Part shown: positions 55,938 through 64,000 of the stretch, one piece after another
Position numbering within the stretch: position 1 is the stretch's first letter
Layout of the letters: the number at the start of each line of letters is the position of its first letter
NCBI RefSeq assembly: GCF_030380735.1
Contig: NZ_JAUDRZ010000008.1
Coordinates: forward strand, 1 to 64,000
DNA: 64,000 nt
Source of the DNA: Rhizobium sp. S152
GTDB lineage: Bacteria > Pseudomonadota > Alphaproteobacteria > Rhizobiales > Rhizobiaceae
Reading direction: 5' to 3'
Program-made: the position numbers and the translations under genes
The notes under the pieces: model-generated
Seen by the model: only the letters and a program-made list of their open reading frames with translations
The model's database searches: none
Told to the model about the DNA's origin: nothing

Positions 55938-57434
55938 ATGAGCAGCCAACGACCCGACACCGTGCTCCAGGAACGCCTCGATTTCATCGAACTCGATGAC
56001 GCCGCGCGGGCCACGCTGCGGGAGATGCGGCCGACGCTGACGGGTCTGCTTTCCGGTGCGCTCGATCGTTTCTACGACAAGCTGGCGAGAACACCTGCCG
56101 TCTCCAGGTTCTTCTCCAACAAGGAGCACATGAATTACGCGAAGAAGGGCCAGCAGCAGCACTGGACCAATATCGCCGGCGGCAATTTCGACGAGGCCTA
56201 TGTCAACGGCGTCAAGACGATCGGCAAGACGCATGCGCGCATCGGCCTCGAGCCGCGCTGGTATATCGGCGGCTATGCATTGATCATCGGCGATCTCATC
56301 AACGGCATGATGGAAAAGCAGAGATCGTCGATCTTCGGCCGTCGCGACGACAAGGCAATGGCCGGCAAGCTTACCGCTGTCGTCAAGGCTGCCCTGCTCG
56401 ACATGGACTACTCCATCTCCGTCTATCTGGAAACGCTGGAAGAGCGACGCCAAGCACTGGAAGCCGAACGGGTGAAGGCAGAATCGGATCAGGCGATTGC
56501 ACTCGATCAGCTGCGCCGCGGCCTGGAGGCCCTGTCTCGCGGAGACCTCGAGGCGACCTTGCCGACGGACCTGCCCGGCAGCTTCAGGGAAATGGGTGAG
56601 GACTACAACCGCGCCGTCGCCGCCCTACGCGCCTCCTTCGCCTCGGTCCGCGCGACGTCGGGCGAAATCCTGCGCGGCACCGATGTCATAGCCAAGGCTT
56701 CCGACGATCTCGCGCTGCGCACCGCGCAACAGGCGGCCGGCGTCGAGGAAAGCTCGGCGGCCCTCCAGCAACTCGCCGTCAGCGTCGGCCAGACCGCCGC
56801 CAATGCCGAGAAGGCGTCCGAAGCCGTTCGCGAGACGCAGGACAAGGCCAAGAATTCCGGCGAGCTCGTCAACAGCGCCGCGTCCGCCATGGCCGGCATC
56901 GAGAAGTCCTCGACCGAGATCTCTAAGATCATCGGCGTCATCGACGAGATCGCCTTCCAGACCAACCTGCTCGCCCTGAACGCTGGTGTCGAGGCGGCGC
57001 GCGCCGGAGAGGCGGGGAAGGGCTTTGCCGTCGTCGCGCAGGAAGTCCGCCAGCTCGCCCAGCGTACCGCCGACGCCGCCAAGGAGATCAAGAACCTGAT
57101 CTCCGACAGTTCCGCGCAGGTGAACGAAGGCGTCGATATCGTCAGCACGACGGGCAGCGCGTTGAGCGACATGATCAGCCGCATCGACATCATCAACCGC
57201 TTCGTTGCCGATATCGCCGCTGCCGCGCGCGATCAGGCGACCGGGGTCAACGAAGTCAGCGTCGCGATCCGCAACATGGATACGATCACCCAGCAGAATT
57301 CGGGCATGGTCGAGCGCACGTCGGCCGAAACCCGCCGCCTGCGCGGCGAGGTCGACGATCTCGTGGCGCTGCTGCAGCGCTTCCGCACCGGCTCCGAGCA
57401 GCGTCTCACCGCCGCCACGCGCCGCGCCGCCTGA
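55938..57434 (+). CDS. Globin-coupled chemoreceptor
   Basis: 498 aa without membrane segments, so cytosolic. The protoglobin domain covers about 1-175, and the proximal haem ligand is His99 in [18 protein letters not shown] helical linker and one HAMP-like stretch (175-250) follow. The signalling domain has the conserved hairpin [22 protein letters not shown]. No CheR-tethering pentapeptide is at the end. By family it senses oxygen (HemAT-like) and drives aerotaxis. It is divergent from rmuC across 184 bases. Confidence 0.93.
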   Translation: MSSQRPDTVLQERLDFIELDDAARATLREMRPTLTGLLSGALDRFYDKLARTPAVSRFFSNKEHMNYAKKGQQQHWTNIAGGNFDEAYVNGVKTIGKTHARIGLEPRWYIGGYALIIGDLINGMMEKQRSSIFGRRDDKAMAGKLTAVVKAALLDMDYSISVYLETLEERRQALEAERVKAESDQAIALDQLRRGLEALSRGDLEATLPTDLPGSFREMGEDYNRAVAALRASFASVRATSGEILRGTDVIAKASDDLALRTAQQAAGVEESSAALQQLAVSVGQTAANAEKASEAVRETQDKAKNSGELVNSAASAMAGIEKSSTEISKIIGVIDEIAFQTNLLALNAGVEAARAGEAGKGFAVVAQEVRQLAQRTADAAKEIKNLISDSSAQVNEGVDIVSTTGSALSDMISRIDIINRFVADIAAAARDQATGVNEVSVAIRNMDTITQQNSGMVERTSAETRRLRGEVDDLVALLQRFRTGSEQRLTAATRRAA

Positions 57435-57529
57435 CCAATGCGGCGAATTTCCGGGCGGCTGCATAAAAAGTGCCTCCGCCCGGTCGCGGGATAATTCCAT
57501 CCTGAAGAAAGATGCGTTATGGGAACCGC

Positions 57530-58048
57530 ATGACCATCAAGCCACTCATCATTCTTCCCGACCCCGTTCTGCGTCAGCTTTCCAAGCCGGTCGAACGCGT
57601 CGATGCCGATCTTCAACGTCTCGCCGACGACATGCTCGAGACGATGTACGATGCGCCCGGCATCGGCCTCGCCGCGATCCAGATCGGCGTGCCGCGCCGC
57701 ATGCTTGTCATCGATGTCGCCCGCGAAGGCGAGGACAAGCAGCCGCTCGTCTTCATCAATCCGGAGATCGTGACGTCATCGGACGACCGCTCCGTCTACG
57801 AGGAAGGGTGCCTTTCGATCCCCGATTACTACGCCGAGGTAGAACGCCCGGCGACGATCGGCGTCCGCTATCTCGATCGTGACGGCAAGGAACAGACCGT
57901 GGAGGCCGACGGCCTGCTGGCCACCTGCCTGCAGCACGAGATCGACCACCTGAACGGCGTGCTCTTCATCGACCACATCTCCCGCCTCAAGCGCGAGATG
58001 GTGATCAAGAAGTTCACCAAGGCCGCGAAGACCACCAAGGCACTCTGA
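57530..58048 (+). CDS. def: Peptide deformylase
   Basis: 172 aa from ATG 57530. Motifs: GIGLAAIQ (44-51), EGCLS (92-96, Cys94 metal ligand) and HEIDH (136-140). It removes the formyl group from new proteins, the counterpart of Fmt at 58857. Here the def-fmt pair is split by a toxin-antitoxin module. A GC hairpin (58053-58069) lies 5 bases past the stop. Confidence 0.97.
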   Translation: MTIKPLIILPDPVLRQLSKPVERVDADLQRLADDMLETMYDAPGIGLAAIQIGVPRRMLVIDVAREGEDKQPLVFINPEIVTSSDDRSVYEEGCLSIPDYYAEVERPATIGVRYLDRDGKEQTVEADGLLATCLQHEIDHLNGVLFIDHISRLKREMVIKKFTKAAKTTKAL

Positions 58049-58081
58049 GCGGCCGGTTGAAAAAACCGGTCGGCCATCCTA

Positions 58082-58098
58082 TGATATCAACGATATCA
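58082..58098. promoter_or_regulatory. Likely operator of the FitAB-type pair
   Basis: TGATATC-AAC-GATATCA is a perfect 7-3-7 inverted repeat, 14 bases before the antitoxin ATG and just ahead of its GGGAGG site. FitA-type antitoxins bind such repeats to repress their own operon. Confidence 0.55.
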
Positions 58099-58112
58099 AA
58101 TGGGAGGTGCCG

Positions 58113-58400
58113 ATGGGTGATCTTCTGATCCGCAATATTTCCGACGCTATGAAGCGGGATATTGCTTTGCGCGCCGAGAAGAACGGCAACAGCCTTTCCG
58201 ACGAGGCGAAGAACCTCTTGCAGAAGGCGATGGTCTCTACGCCAGGCACGGATGCGCCGGCGCGTTCGGCTCTGGACGGGTTTCGCGAGATTTTTTCGCC
58301 GCTGACAGACGACGAGCGGGAAGAATTCGCCAAGATCATGGACGACATCGAAGCCGAGCGGAAGAAGGATTTTGGCCGACCGCTCGAGGGCTTCGATTGA
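58113..58400 (+). CDS. FitA-type antitoxin
   Basis: 95 aa from ATG 58113, 5 bases after GGGAGG. Ribbon-helix-helix in the first 45 residues (GDLLIRNISDAMKRDIALRAEKNGNSLSDEAKNLL split here across strand and helices), then an acidic tail that would block the toxin (LTDDEREEFAKIMDDIE). The stop overlaps the toxin TTG by 3 bases. Confidence 0.85.
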   Translation: MGDLLIRNISDAMKRDIALRAEKNGNSLSDEAKNLLQKAMVSTPGTDAPARSALDGFREIFSPLTDDEREEFAKIMDDIEAERKKDFGRPLEGFD

Positions 58401-58816
58401 TCGTTCTCGACACCAATGTGATTTCGGAAATCATGAAGCCGGCAGGCGATCCGCGCGTGCTCGCATGGGCGGCCGTCCAGACCGAAGACCGGCTTTACCT
58501 CTGCGATATCGTGTTGATGGAGCAATCCTACGGAGCCGAGCGCGTCTGGCTCCGTGACAAGTCCCGCCGCTACTATGAAACACGCGACAGGCTGTTGGCT
58601 GCCTACAACGGGCGAATCCTTGCGCTTGAGCGGCACATGGCAATCGAAACCGGCAAGCTCCTCGCGCGTCGCGAATCCACCGGGCGGCCGATCTCGGTGC
58701 AGGACGCCATGATCGCCGCGATTTGCCTCGCGCATGGCGCCACCCTCGCCACCCGCAACACAAAAGACTTCGAAGGGCTTGATCTCAGGCTCGTAAACCC
58801 GTTTGAAGGCAGCTGA
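58397..58816 (+). CDS. FitB/VapC-type PIN toxin
   Basis: 139 aa, start TTG 58397 inside the antitoxin stop (TTGA). PIN motifs: DTNVISE at 5-11 with Asp5, a mid-protein acidic cluster (SVQDAMIAA) and the closing ATRNTKDFEG. These toxins cut tRNA or other RNA. The module lies between def and fmt, which are adjacent in many bacteria, so it was probably inserted there. Confidence 0.87.
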   Translation: MIVLDTNVISEIMKPAGDPRVLAWAAVQTEDRLYLCDIVLMEQSYGAERVWLRDKSRRYYETRDRLLAAYNGRILALERHMAIETGKLLARRESTGRPISVQDAMIAAICLAHGATLATRNTKDFEGLDLRLVNPFEGS

Positions 58817-58856
58817 TCTTTAAGATTGGCTCCGAGCCAGGAATTGGCGGCATAGA

Positions 58857-59789
58857 ATGTCTCTTCGCATCATCTTCATGGGCACGCCCGAGTTCTCCGT
58901 TCCGACGCTGCGCACGCTCGTCGATGCCGGACACCAGATACTGGCCGTCTACACGCAGCCGCCGCGGCCAGGCGGGCGTCGCGGGCTCGACCTGCAGAAG
59001 TCGCCGGTCCACCAGGCCGCCGAGCTCTTGGGCCTGCCCGTCCTCACGCCCGTGAACTTCAAGGATCCGGAAGAGCGCGAACGTTTCGCGGCGCTGAAGG
59101 CCGATGTGGCCGTCGTCGTCGCCTATGGCCTGCTGCTGCCGGAGGCCATCCTGAACGGCACCCGCTTCGGCTGCTACAACGGCCACGCATCGCTTCTGCC
59201 GCGCTGGCGCGGTGCCGCGCCGATCCAGCGCGCCATCATGGCCGGCGACGAGAAGAGCGGCATGATGGTGATGAAGATGGACAAGGGGCTGGATACCGGC
59301 CCCGTGGCCCTGACGCGAGAAGTCGCCATCGGCGCCGACATGACGGCGGGCGAACTCCACGACGCGCTGATGCTGACGGGCGCCAAGGCGATCGGCGAAG
59401 CCATGGTCAAGCTTGAAATGGGCGACCTGCCGCTTGTGCCGCAGCCGGAGGAGGGAGTTGTCTACGCCGCCAAGATCGACAAGGCGGAAACGCGCATCGA
59501 CTTCACGAAGCCGGCGGCCGACGTTCACAACCACATCCGCGGCCTGGCCCCCTTTCCGGGTGCGTGGTTCGAGATGGTCGGTGACAAGATGGAGCGCGTC
59601 AAGGTGCTCGGCTCACAAGTCGCCGATGGCGCCGGTACGCCCGGCGAGATGCTGGCGGATGGCTTCGTGGTTGCCTGCGGCACGGGGGCTGTGCGCCTGA
59701 CGAAATTGCAGAAGGCCGGCGGCAAGCCGCTTGCCGCTGACGATTTCCTGCGCGGCACGCCAGTAGCACCGGGAACGAGGTTCGCCTGA
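58857..59789 (+). CDS. fmt: Methionyl-tRNA formyltransferase
   Basis: 310 aa. N-terminal formyltransferase with [10 protein letters not shown] and the folate-binding, catalytic segment [17 protein letters not shown], which keeps the His and follows an Asn two residues before. A small C-terminal RNA-binding domain. It formylates initiator Met-tRNA. It is followed by truA with a 1-base overlap. Confidence 0.97.
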   Translation: MSLRIIFMGTPEFSVPTLRTLVDAGHQILAVYTQPPRPGGRRGLDLQKSPVHQAAELLGLPVLTPVNFKDPEERERFAALKADVAVVVAYGLLLPEAILNGTRFGCYNGHASLLPRWRGAAPIQRAIMAGDEKSGMMVMKMDKGLDTGPVALTREVAIGADMTAGELHDALMLTGAKAIGEAMVKLEMGDLPLVPQPEEGVVYAAKIDKAETRIDFTKPAADVHNHIRGLAPFPGAWFEMVGDKMERVKVLGSQVADGAGTPGEMLADGFVVACGTGAVRLTKLQKAGGKPLAADDFLRGTPVAPGTRFA

Positions 59790-60595
59790 TGCCGCGTTAT
59801 CGCATGACCGTCGAGTATGACGGCGGGCCTTATGTCGGCTGGCAGCGGCAGGACAACGGCCCCTCGGTGCAAGGCGCGATCGAGAAGGCCATCCTGTCCC
59901 TCTCGGGCCAGAAGGTATCGATCCGCGGCGCCGGGCGGACGGATTCCGGCGTCCATGCCATAGGACAGGTGATCCACGCCGATCTCGAACGGGAGTGGTC
60001 GCCCTTCAAGCTGCAGAACGCGCTCAATGCGCATCTGCGGCTCGCCGGTGAGCGCGTGTCGATCGTCGATATCGAGACGGCCAGCGAGTTCTTCGACGCC
60101 CGCTTCTCGGCGCTCCGCCGCCACTATCTCTATCGCATCATCACCCGCCGCGCGCCGCTAGCGATCGAAGCCGGCAAGGCCTGGTGGGTGCCGAAGCCGC
60201 TCGATCACGAGGCGATGCACGCCGCCGCCCAGACGCTGGTCGGTCGGCACGATTTCACGACGTTTCGCTCGGCCCATTGCCAGGCGAACAGCCCCGTTCG
60301 GACGCTCGACCGGCTGGATGTGACGCGGTCAGGTGACCTGATCGAGATCCGCGCCACCGCGCAGAGCTTCCTGCACAACCAGATCCGCTCCTTCGCCGGC
60401 ACGCTGAAGCTGGCGGGCGAGGGCAAGTGGACTGTCGAGGAAGTCAGGGCCGCTCTCGACGCCTGCGACCGCAAGGCCTGCGGCCCAGTCGCGCCGCCCG
60501 ACGGGCTCTATTTCATGCAGGTGGACTATCCCGACGTGATCACCGACAGAAGCAGCGGACCGGAAAAGCACGATGAAGACGACGATCTATCATAA
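59789..60595 (+). CDS. truA: tRNA pseudouridine(38-40) synthase
   Basis: 268 aa. Catalytic Asp52 is in [11 protein letters not shown] (47-57). TruA acts at positions 38-40 of many tRNA anticodon loops. It shares 1 base with fmt; its C-terminal 7 codons overlap the start of the next gene, arsC. Confidence 0.96.
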   Translation: MPRYRMTVEYDGGPYVGWQRQDNGPSVQGAIEKAILSLSGQKVSIRGAGRTDSGVHAIGQVIHADLEREWSPFKLQNALNAHLRLAGERVSIVDIETASEFFDARFSALRRHYLYRIITRRAPLAIEAGKAWWVPKPLDHEAMHAAAQTLVGRHDFTTFRSAHCQANSPVRTLDRLDVTRSGDLIEIRATAQSFLHNQIRSFAGTLKLAGEGKWTVEEVRAALDACDRKACGPVAPPDGLYFMQVDYPDVITDRSSGPEKHDEDDDLS

Positions 60596-60980
60596 CCCCG
60601 CCTGCGGCACCTCGCGCAACACGCTGGCGATGATCCGACAGTCGGGCGAAGAGCCCGTCGTCATCGAATATCTGAAGACACCGCCGACGCGCGAAACCCT
60701 GATCGGCCTGATCGCCGCCATGGGTATCTCCGTCCGCGCGCTGCTTCGCGAGAAGGGCACGCCCTACGCGGAACTCGGCCTCGGCGATCCCGCGCTGACC
60801 GACGACCGGCTGCTCGACGCCATGATGGCTCACCCGATCCTGATCAATCGCCCGATCGTCATCACGGAAGAAGGCACCCGCCTCTGCCGTCCGTCCGAGA
60901 TGGTGCTGGAGATCCTGCCGAACGCCGATATCGGTGTCTTCACCAAGGAAGATGGCGAGGTGATCACTGCTTCCCGATAG
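60573..60980 (+). CDS. Arsenate reductase, ArsC family
   Basis: 135 aa. The active Cys11 is in NPACGTSR and a downstream segment [19 protein letters not shown] holds the arginines that bind oxyanion. It is of the glutaredoxin-coupled type. It overlaps truA by 23 bases. No arsB or arsR is nearby, so the role in arsenic resistance is not confirmed by context. Confidence 0.88.
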   Translation: MKTTIYHNPACGTSRNTLAMIRQSGEEPVVIEYLKTPPTRETLIGLIAAMGISVRALLREKGTPYAELGLGDPALTDDRLLDAMMAHPILINRPIVITEEGTRLCRPSEMVLEILPNADIGVFTKEDGEVITASR

Positions 60981-61004
60981 GCAATCCGCCGAAATTGCCT
61001 GTCC

Positions 61005-61033
61005 TTGAAATAGTGCGCTAGGTGCACTATTGT
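61005..61033 (+). promoter_or_regulatory. Promoter with operator in its spacer
   Basis: TTGAAA (61005-61010) and TATTGT (61028-61033) with the optimal 17-base spacer. AATAGTGC (61009-61016) and GCACTATT (61024-61031) form a perfect 8-7-8 inverted repeat that covers the spacer and laps into both promoter elements. It drives the DUF4160/DUF2442 pair and looks like a self-repression switch. Confidence 0.65.
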
Positions 61034-61067
61034 CGTGTTTGTAGCAACGATCGCAACAAGGACGCCA

Positions 61068-61298
61068 ATGCCGACCCTTGTGACGATCGGCAACATCAGG
61101 ATCAGGATGTTCGCGGACGATCACAATCCGCCGCATTTTCATGTGCTGACGCCGGATTACGAGGCGCTGTTGCGGATGTCTGATTTTTCGGTGCTGCGCG
61201 GCTCGATCGATCGCCGGAGCTACGAGATCGCTTCGCGGTGGGCGGCGGAAAACAGGGAGCGACTGGAACATGAGTGGCAACGTCTCAACGCGCGATGA
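61068..61298 (+). CDS. DUF4160 family protein, probable toxin or partner
   Basis: 76 aa from ATG 61068 behind AAGGA. The segment IRIRMFADDHNPPHFHV is the DUF4160 signature, with a conserved DDHxPPHxH. The function is unknown. The gene overlaps the next by 29 bases; the DUF4160-DUF2442 combination is a recurrent pair suspected to be a toxin-antitoxin system. Confidence 0.8.
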   Translation: MPTLVTIGNIRIRMFADDHNPPHFHVLTPDYEALLRMSDFSVLRGSIDRRSYEIASRWAAENRERLEHEWQRLNAR

Positions 61299-61749
61299 GG
61301 TCATCTCCGTCGGCAAGCCGCTTCCCAGGATTTCCGGAGTGGAACCGCTTGATGCGCGCAACATCAGGATAACCTGGCAGACCGGCGAGACGGTGACACT
61401 GGACCTCGCGCCGGCGCTGCAAAGTCGGCGTATCTATATCCCGCTGCGTGGCGACGATTTGCTGTTCAGACAGGTTGCTGTCAACGAGTATGGTGATGGT
61501 ATCGAATGGCCGGTGGAAGATCTCGAATTTTCGGCAGCCTGGCTGGAAAGCCTTCCCTCGATTGAGTTCTCCAATGCCGATTTTCGTACCGCGATGGAGA
61601 GGCTCGGGCATAGCCTCGAAGGGATGGCAACCGCGCTGCAGATTTCCCGACGGCTGGTGGCGGATTACCGCAAGGACAAGCCGATCCCGCGCCATATCGC
61701 TTTCGCGACGCGCTACATGCTCGAACATCAGTTCAGCAAGCTCACTTAA
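61270..61749 (+). CDS. DUF2442 family protein with C-terminal helical DNA-binding part
   Basis: 159 aa. The first 90 residues match DUF2442 (beta-rich, with RNIRITWQTGETVTLDL and VNEYGDGIEWPVEDLEF). The last 55 (LEGMATALQISRRLVADYRKDKPIPRHIAFATRYM) look like a helix-turn-helix of the XRE sort. Such a part could bind the palindrome at 61009-61031. It overlaps the DUF4160 gene, and ends 1 base inside the next, convergent gene. Confidence 0.78.
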   Translation: MSGNVSTRDEVISVGKPLPRISGVEPLDARNIRITWQTGETVTLDLAPALQSRRIYIPLRGDDLLFRQVAVNEYGDGIEWPVEDLEFSAAWLESLPSIEFSNADFRTAMERLGHSLEGMATALQISRRLVADYRKDKPIPRHIAFATRYMLEHQFSKLT

Positions 61750-62342
61750 ACGGGATAGATTCCCAGGAAGCGCTGCAGATATTCCGATAGCATCAGGGAC
61801 GGCACGAACAGCGCCAGCGTCAGCGCGCCGACGACAAGGCCGTTGCCGAAGAAGATCATCCTGAGAATCCGCGCCAGAGCGAAGATTTGCGCGAACATGA
61901 AGATCAGCAGCAGGATGGAGACCAGGCTGATGGAGCCGGGGACGAAGTAGACGAGTGCCAGCAGGAGCCCGTTGATATAGGCAAGCGGCACCCCCAGCCA
62001 GTTGATGCTGACGACGACGGGCGCGAAGCGCTCGCCTTTCTTCATGGCAAGCAGCAGCAGGCCGGCGAGCACCAGCGGCGCGACCCAATTGGAAACCTCC
62101 ACAAGGCCGAGGCGGAAGTAGAATAGAAGCCCGACATCGGTATGCGGCGGCATGGTATCGAGGAAGGCATGGCGCCACCAGAGCCAGGAAATGCCCATTG
62201 GCGGCAGGCACCAGAAGATCGCCCAGAAGGAGCGGCTGACGCCGCGCTCCGACATATCCAGAAAGCGGAAGCCGCGCGGATCCATGCGGATCAGCAGCCA
62301 AAGCCCAGCCAGATAATATTGAACCTCCCTAAGCCCCGGCAT
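61746..62342 (-). CDS. Yip1-like multispanning membrane protein
   Basis: 198 aa with five hydrophobic segments (about 41-56, 85-100, 108-128, 130-160, 166-186) and few charges. The family is uncertain; it looks like small Yip1/YIPF-type integral membrane proteins seen in alphaproteobacteria. Its ATG overlaps the dapE stop by 14 bases, so it is translated with dapE. The stop is 4 bases inside the convergent DUF2442 gene. Confidence 0.7.
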   Translation of the reverse strand: MPGLREVQYYLAGLWLLIRMDPRGFRFLDMSERGVSRSFWAIFWCLPPMGISWLWWRHAFLDTMPPHTDVGLLFYFRLGLVEVSNWVAPLVLAGLLLLAMKKGERFAPVVVSINWLGVPLAYINGLLLALVYFVPGSISLVSILLLIFMFAQIFALARILRMIFFGNGLVVGALTLALFVPSLMLSEYLQRFLGIYPV

Positions 62343-63522
62343 TCTCGAACCAGCGCTCGATGAAGGTTTGGTAGATGACGGTCAGGCTTTCGAGGTCGGC
62401 GACGGCGACGCGCTCGTCGACCATGTGCATGGTCTGCCCGACGAGGCCGAACTCGACGACGGGGCAGTAGTCCTTGATGAAGCGGGCGTCCGAGGTGCCG
62501 CCGGTCGTGGAAAGTTTCGGCGCCTGACCGGTCACGCTTTCGACGGCCGATGAAAGCGAGGCGATCAGCGCATTGTTGCGCGTCAGGAAGACGTGGCTCG
62601 GACGCTCCGCCCAGACGATGTCGTAGCGCAGAGGTTCGCGGCCGGGGCGCAGCGAACCGTGGGCGGCTGCGTCGTCAAGGCGCCGGATGATCTCCTGCTG
62701 CAGGCTCTCCGCCGTCCAGGTATCGTTGAAACGGATGTTGAAGCTTGCCGACGCCCGGGCGGGAATGACGTTGGTGGCCGTATTGCCGACGTCGATCGTC
62801 GTCACTTCGAGATTGGATGGCTGGAAATTCTCGGTGCCGCCGTCGAAGGGTGATTCCATCAGCGATTGCGTCAGCTGCAGGATGCCGCGAACCGGATTGT
62901 CGGCCAGGTGCGGATAGGCCGCGTGGCCCTGCACGCCGTGCACCGTGATCCTGCCCGACACCGACCCGCGCCGACCGATCTTGATCATGTCGCCGAGCCG
63001 GTCCGGATTGGTCGGTTCGCCCACCAGGCAGGCGTCCCACCGCTCGCCGCGTTCGGCGGCCCACTGCAGGAGCTTGGTCGTGCCGTTGATGGCGGGACCT
63101 TCCTCGTCGCCGGTGATCAGGAAGGAGATCGATCCCTTCGGCGCACCGTGCTTCTCGATATGGCGGGCAACCGCGGCCACGAAGCAGGCGATTCCGCCCT
63201 TCATGTCCACCGCGCCGCGGCCAAACAGTTCGCCGCCCGATATCTCGGCGGCGAAGGGTGCGTGCGTCCATGCGGCTTCGTCGCCGACAGGCACGACGTC
63301 GGTATGCCCCGCGAACATCAGATGCGGACCGTCGCTGCCGAGACGCGCATAGAGGTTCTCGATATCCGGCGTGCCCGGCTCCGTCGCCAGCACCTTGTCC
63401 ACCTTGAAGCCGAGCGGCGAGAGCATCGCGTCCAGCGCCGTCAGCGCGCCGCCTTCGGCGGGCGTCACGGAGGGGCAGCGGATCAGGGTCTGAAGATTGG
63501 CGACGGGATCGGTAGCGGTCAT
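62329..63522 (-). CDS. dapE: Succinyl-diaminopimelate desuccinylase
   Basis: 397 aa from ATG 63522; the frame is open upstream to 63621 but that part is not conserved. Zinc motifs: [13 protein letters not shown] and DEEGP, then the closing GGTSDARF. DapE makes LL-diaminopimelate for lysine and the cell wall. The preceding gene on the strand is dapD, as usual. Confidence 0.96.
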   Translation of the reverse strand: MTATDPVANLQTLIRCPSVTPAEGGALTALDAMLSPLGFKVDKVLATEPGTPDIENLYARLGSDGPHLMFAGHTDVVPVGDEAAWTHAPFAAEISGGELFGRGAVDMKGGIACFVAAVARHIEKHGAPKGSISFLITGDEEGPAINGTTKLLQWAAERGERWDACLVGEPTNPDRLGDMIKIGRRGSVSGRITVHGVQGHAAYPHLADNPVRGILQLTQSLMESPFDGGTENFQPSNLEVTTIDVGNTATNVIPARASASFNIRFNDTWTAESLQQEIIRRLDDAAAHGSLRPGREPLRYDIVWAERPSHVFLTRNNALIASLSSAVESVTGQAPKLSTTGGTSDARFIKDYCPVVEFGLVGQTMHMVDERVAVADLESLTVIYQTFIERWFENAGA

Positions 63523-63627
63523 GAAACTGGAGGTATCCGGCGGTAGTGGCAAAGAAAAGGCAAGGTGAAGTTGTGCGCGGCGAAATCCGCCGCCGGGTCT
63601 TGCCGGGCCTACCCCCGGCAAATGTCG

Positions 63628-63652
63628 TCCGGCGCCGGGGGGCGGCGCCGGA
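63628..63652. terminator. GC hairpin between dapD and dapE
   Basis: TCCGGCGCC (63628-63636) and GGCGCCGGA (63644-63652) with a 7-base loop, just beyond the dapD stop. There is no T-run. It may weaken read-through from dapD to dapE. The rest of 63523-63627 shows a second, shorter stem near 63601-63620. Confidence 0.4.
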
Positions 63653-63665
63653 GAAAGGGGCAGGC

Positions 63666-64000
63666 TTAGTCGCGCAGCAGTTCGTTGATGCCGGTCTTCG
63701 AGCGGGTCTTCTCGTCCACCGTCTTGACGATCACAGCGCAGTAGAGATGCGGCGCGGCAAGACCGTTCGGCATCGTGGCGTTGCCGGATGGCATGGAGCC
63801 GGCGACGACCACTGAGTAAGGCGGGACTTCGCCGTACATCACTTCGCCGGTGGCGCGATTGACGATCTTGGTCGACTTGCCGATGTAGACGCCCATGCCG
63901 AGAACCGAACCCTCGCGGATGATGCAGCCTTCGACGACTTCCGAGCGGGCGCCGATGAAGCAGTTGTCTTCGATGATGGTCGGGCCGGCCTGCATTGGCT
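63666..64000 (-). CDS. dapD: Tetrahydrodipicolinate N-succinyltransferase, C-terminal part
   Basis: Partial: the gene runs off the right edge, so only the last 110 or so codons are here. The visible part is the left-handed parallel beta-helix with hexapeptide repeats ([20 protein letters not shown]) and the conserved tail [36 protein letters not shown]. Together with dapE it provides two steps of the succinylase route to diaminopimelate. Confidence 0.95.
   Translation of the reverse strand, partial: PMQAGPTIIEDNCFIGARSEVVEGCIIREGSVLGMGVYIGKSTKIVNRATGEVMYGEVPPYSVVVAGSMPSGNATMPNGLAAPHLYCAVIVKTVDEKTRSKTGINELLRD

Overview
The window reads as a stretch of the main chromosome of an alphaproteobacterium of the family Rhizobiaceae (Rhizobium/Agrobacterium/Ensifer type). 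The grounds are the content and order of marker genes: hrcA-grpE, praR next to metK, lnt-corC-ybeY-phoH-miaB-olsA-mur-rimI-tsaB, glnD-mutS beside the hybrid malic enzyme maeB and olsB, and lptC-lptA-lptB-rpoN-hpf-ptsN. Palindromic intergenic elements of the RIME type known from rhizobia are also present. Base composition is GC-rich throughout, coding density is high, and I see no rRNA, tRNA, CRISPR array, phage or transposase gene.

Layout. 1-5.4 kb: hemW, rdgB, a glyoxalase-fold gene and rph on the minus strand, then hrcA and grpE on the plus strand, ending at a clear terminator. 5.4-9 kb is an accessory stretch: a PIN-domain toxin-antitoxin pair, a nucleoside hydrolase, a small heat-shock protein with its DUF1150 partner, and a Nudix hydrolase. 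8.9-23 kb is a long minus-strand housekeeping run: trmB, metK, praR, lnt, corC, ybeY, phoH, miaB, a broken antitoxin gene, olsA, mur, rimI, tsaB, nfuA, usp, a cupin and trpS. 23.1-25.1 kb is the least ordinary region: a trpS leader with a 20-bp perfect hairpin and competing stems, a glyoxalase-fold gene, a palindromic repeat, a hairpin-rich non-coding block, an AT-rich segment and a secreted M15-type peptidase. 25-33 kb: murJ, glnD, a small unknown gene and mutS. 33-43.7 kb: maeB, a RIME element, olsB, a hybrid histidine kinase, lspA, two methyltransferases, a CoxG-like protein, an acetyltransferase and a major-facilitator transporter. 43.8-51 kb: lapA-like, ihfB, sppA, lptC, lptA, lptB, rpoN, hpf and ptsN. 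51-57.5 kb: a transmembrane chemoreceptor, ribokinase, rmuC and a cytosolic globin-coupled chemoreceptor. 57.5-64 kb: def, a FitAB-type toxin-antitoxin pair, fmt, truA, arsC, a DUF4160/DUF2442 pair with a palindromic operator inside its promoter, a membrane protein, dapE and the end of dapD.

Functional themes. The outer envelope is served by lnt, lspA, lptABC, murJ, olsA and olsB; both ornithine-lipid acyltransferases lie in the window, about 17 kb apart. Nitrogen regulation is served by glnD, rpoN and ptsN. Translation and RNA work is served by trmB, miaB, tsaB, rimI, ybeY, rph, trpS, def, fmt, truA and hpf. Two chemoreceptors of different design flank ribokinase and rmuC. Three toxin-antitoxin-like loci and one antitoxin remnant are scattered at joints between housekeeping operons, a common position for small mobile modules.
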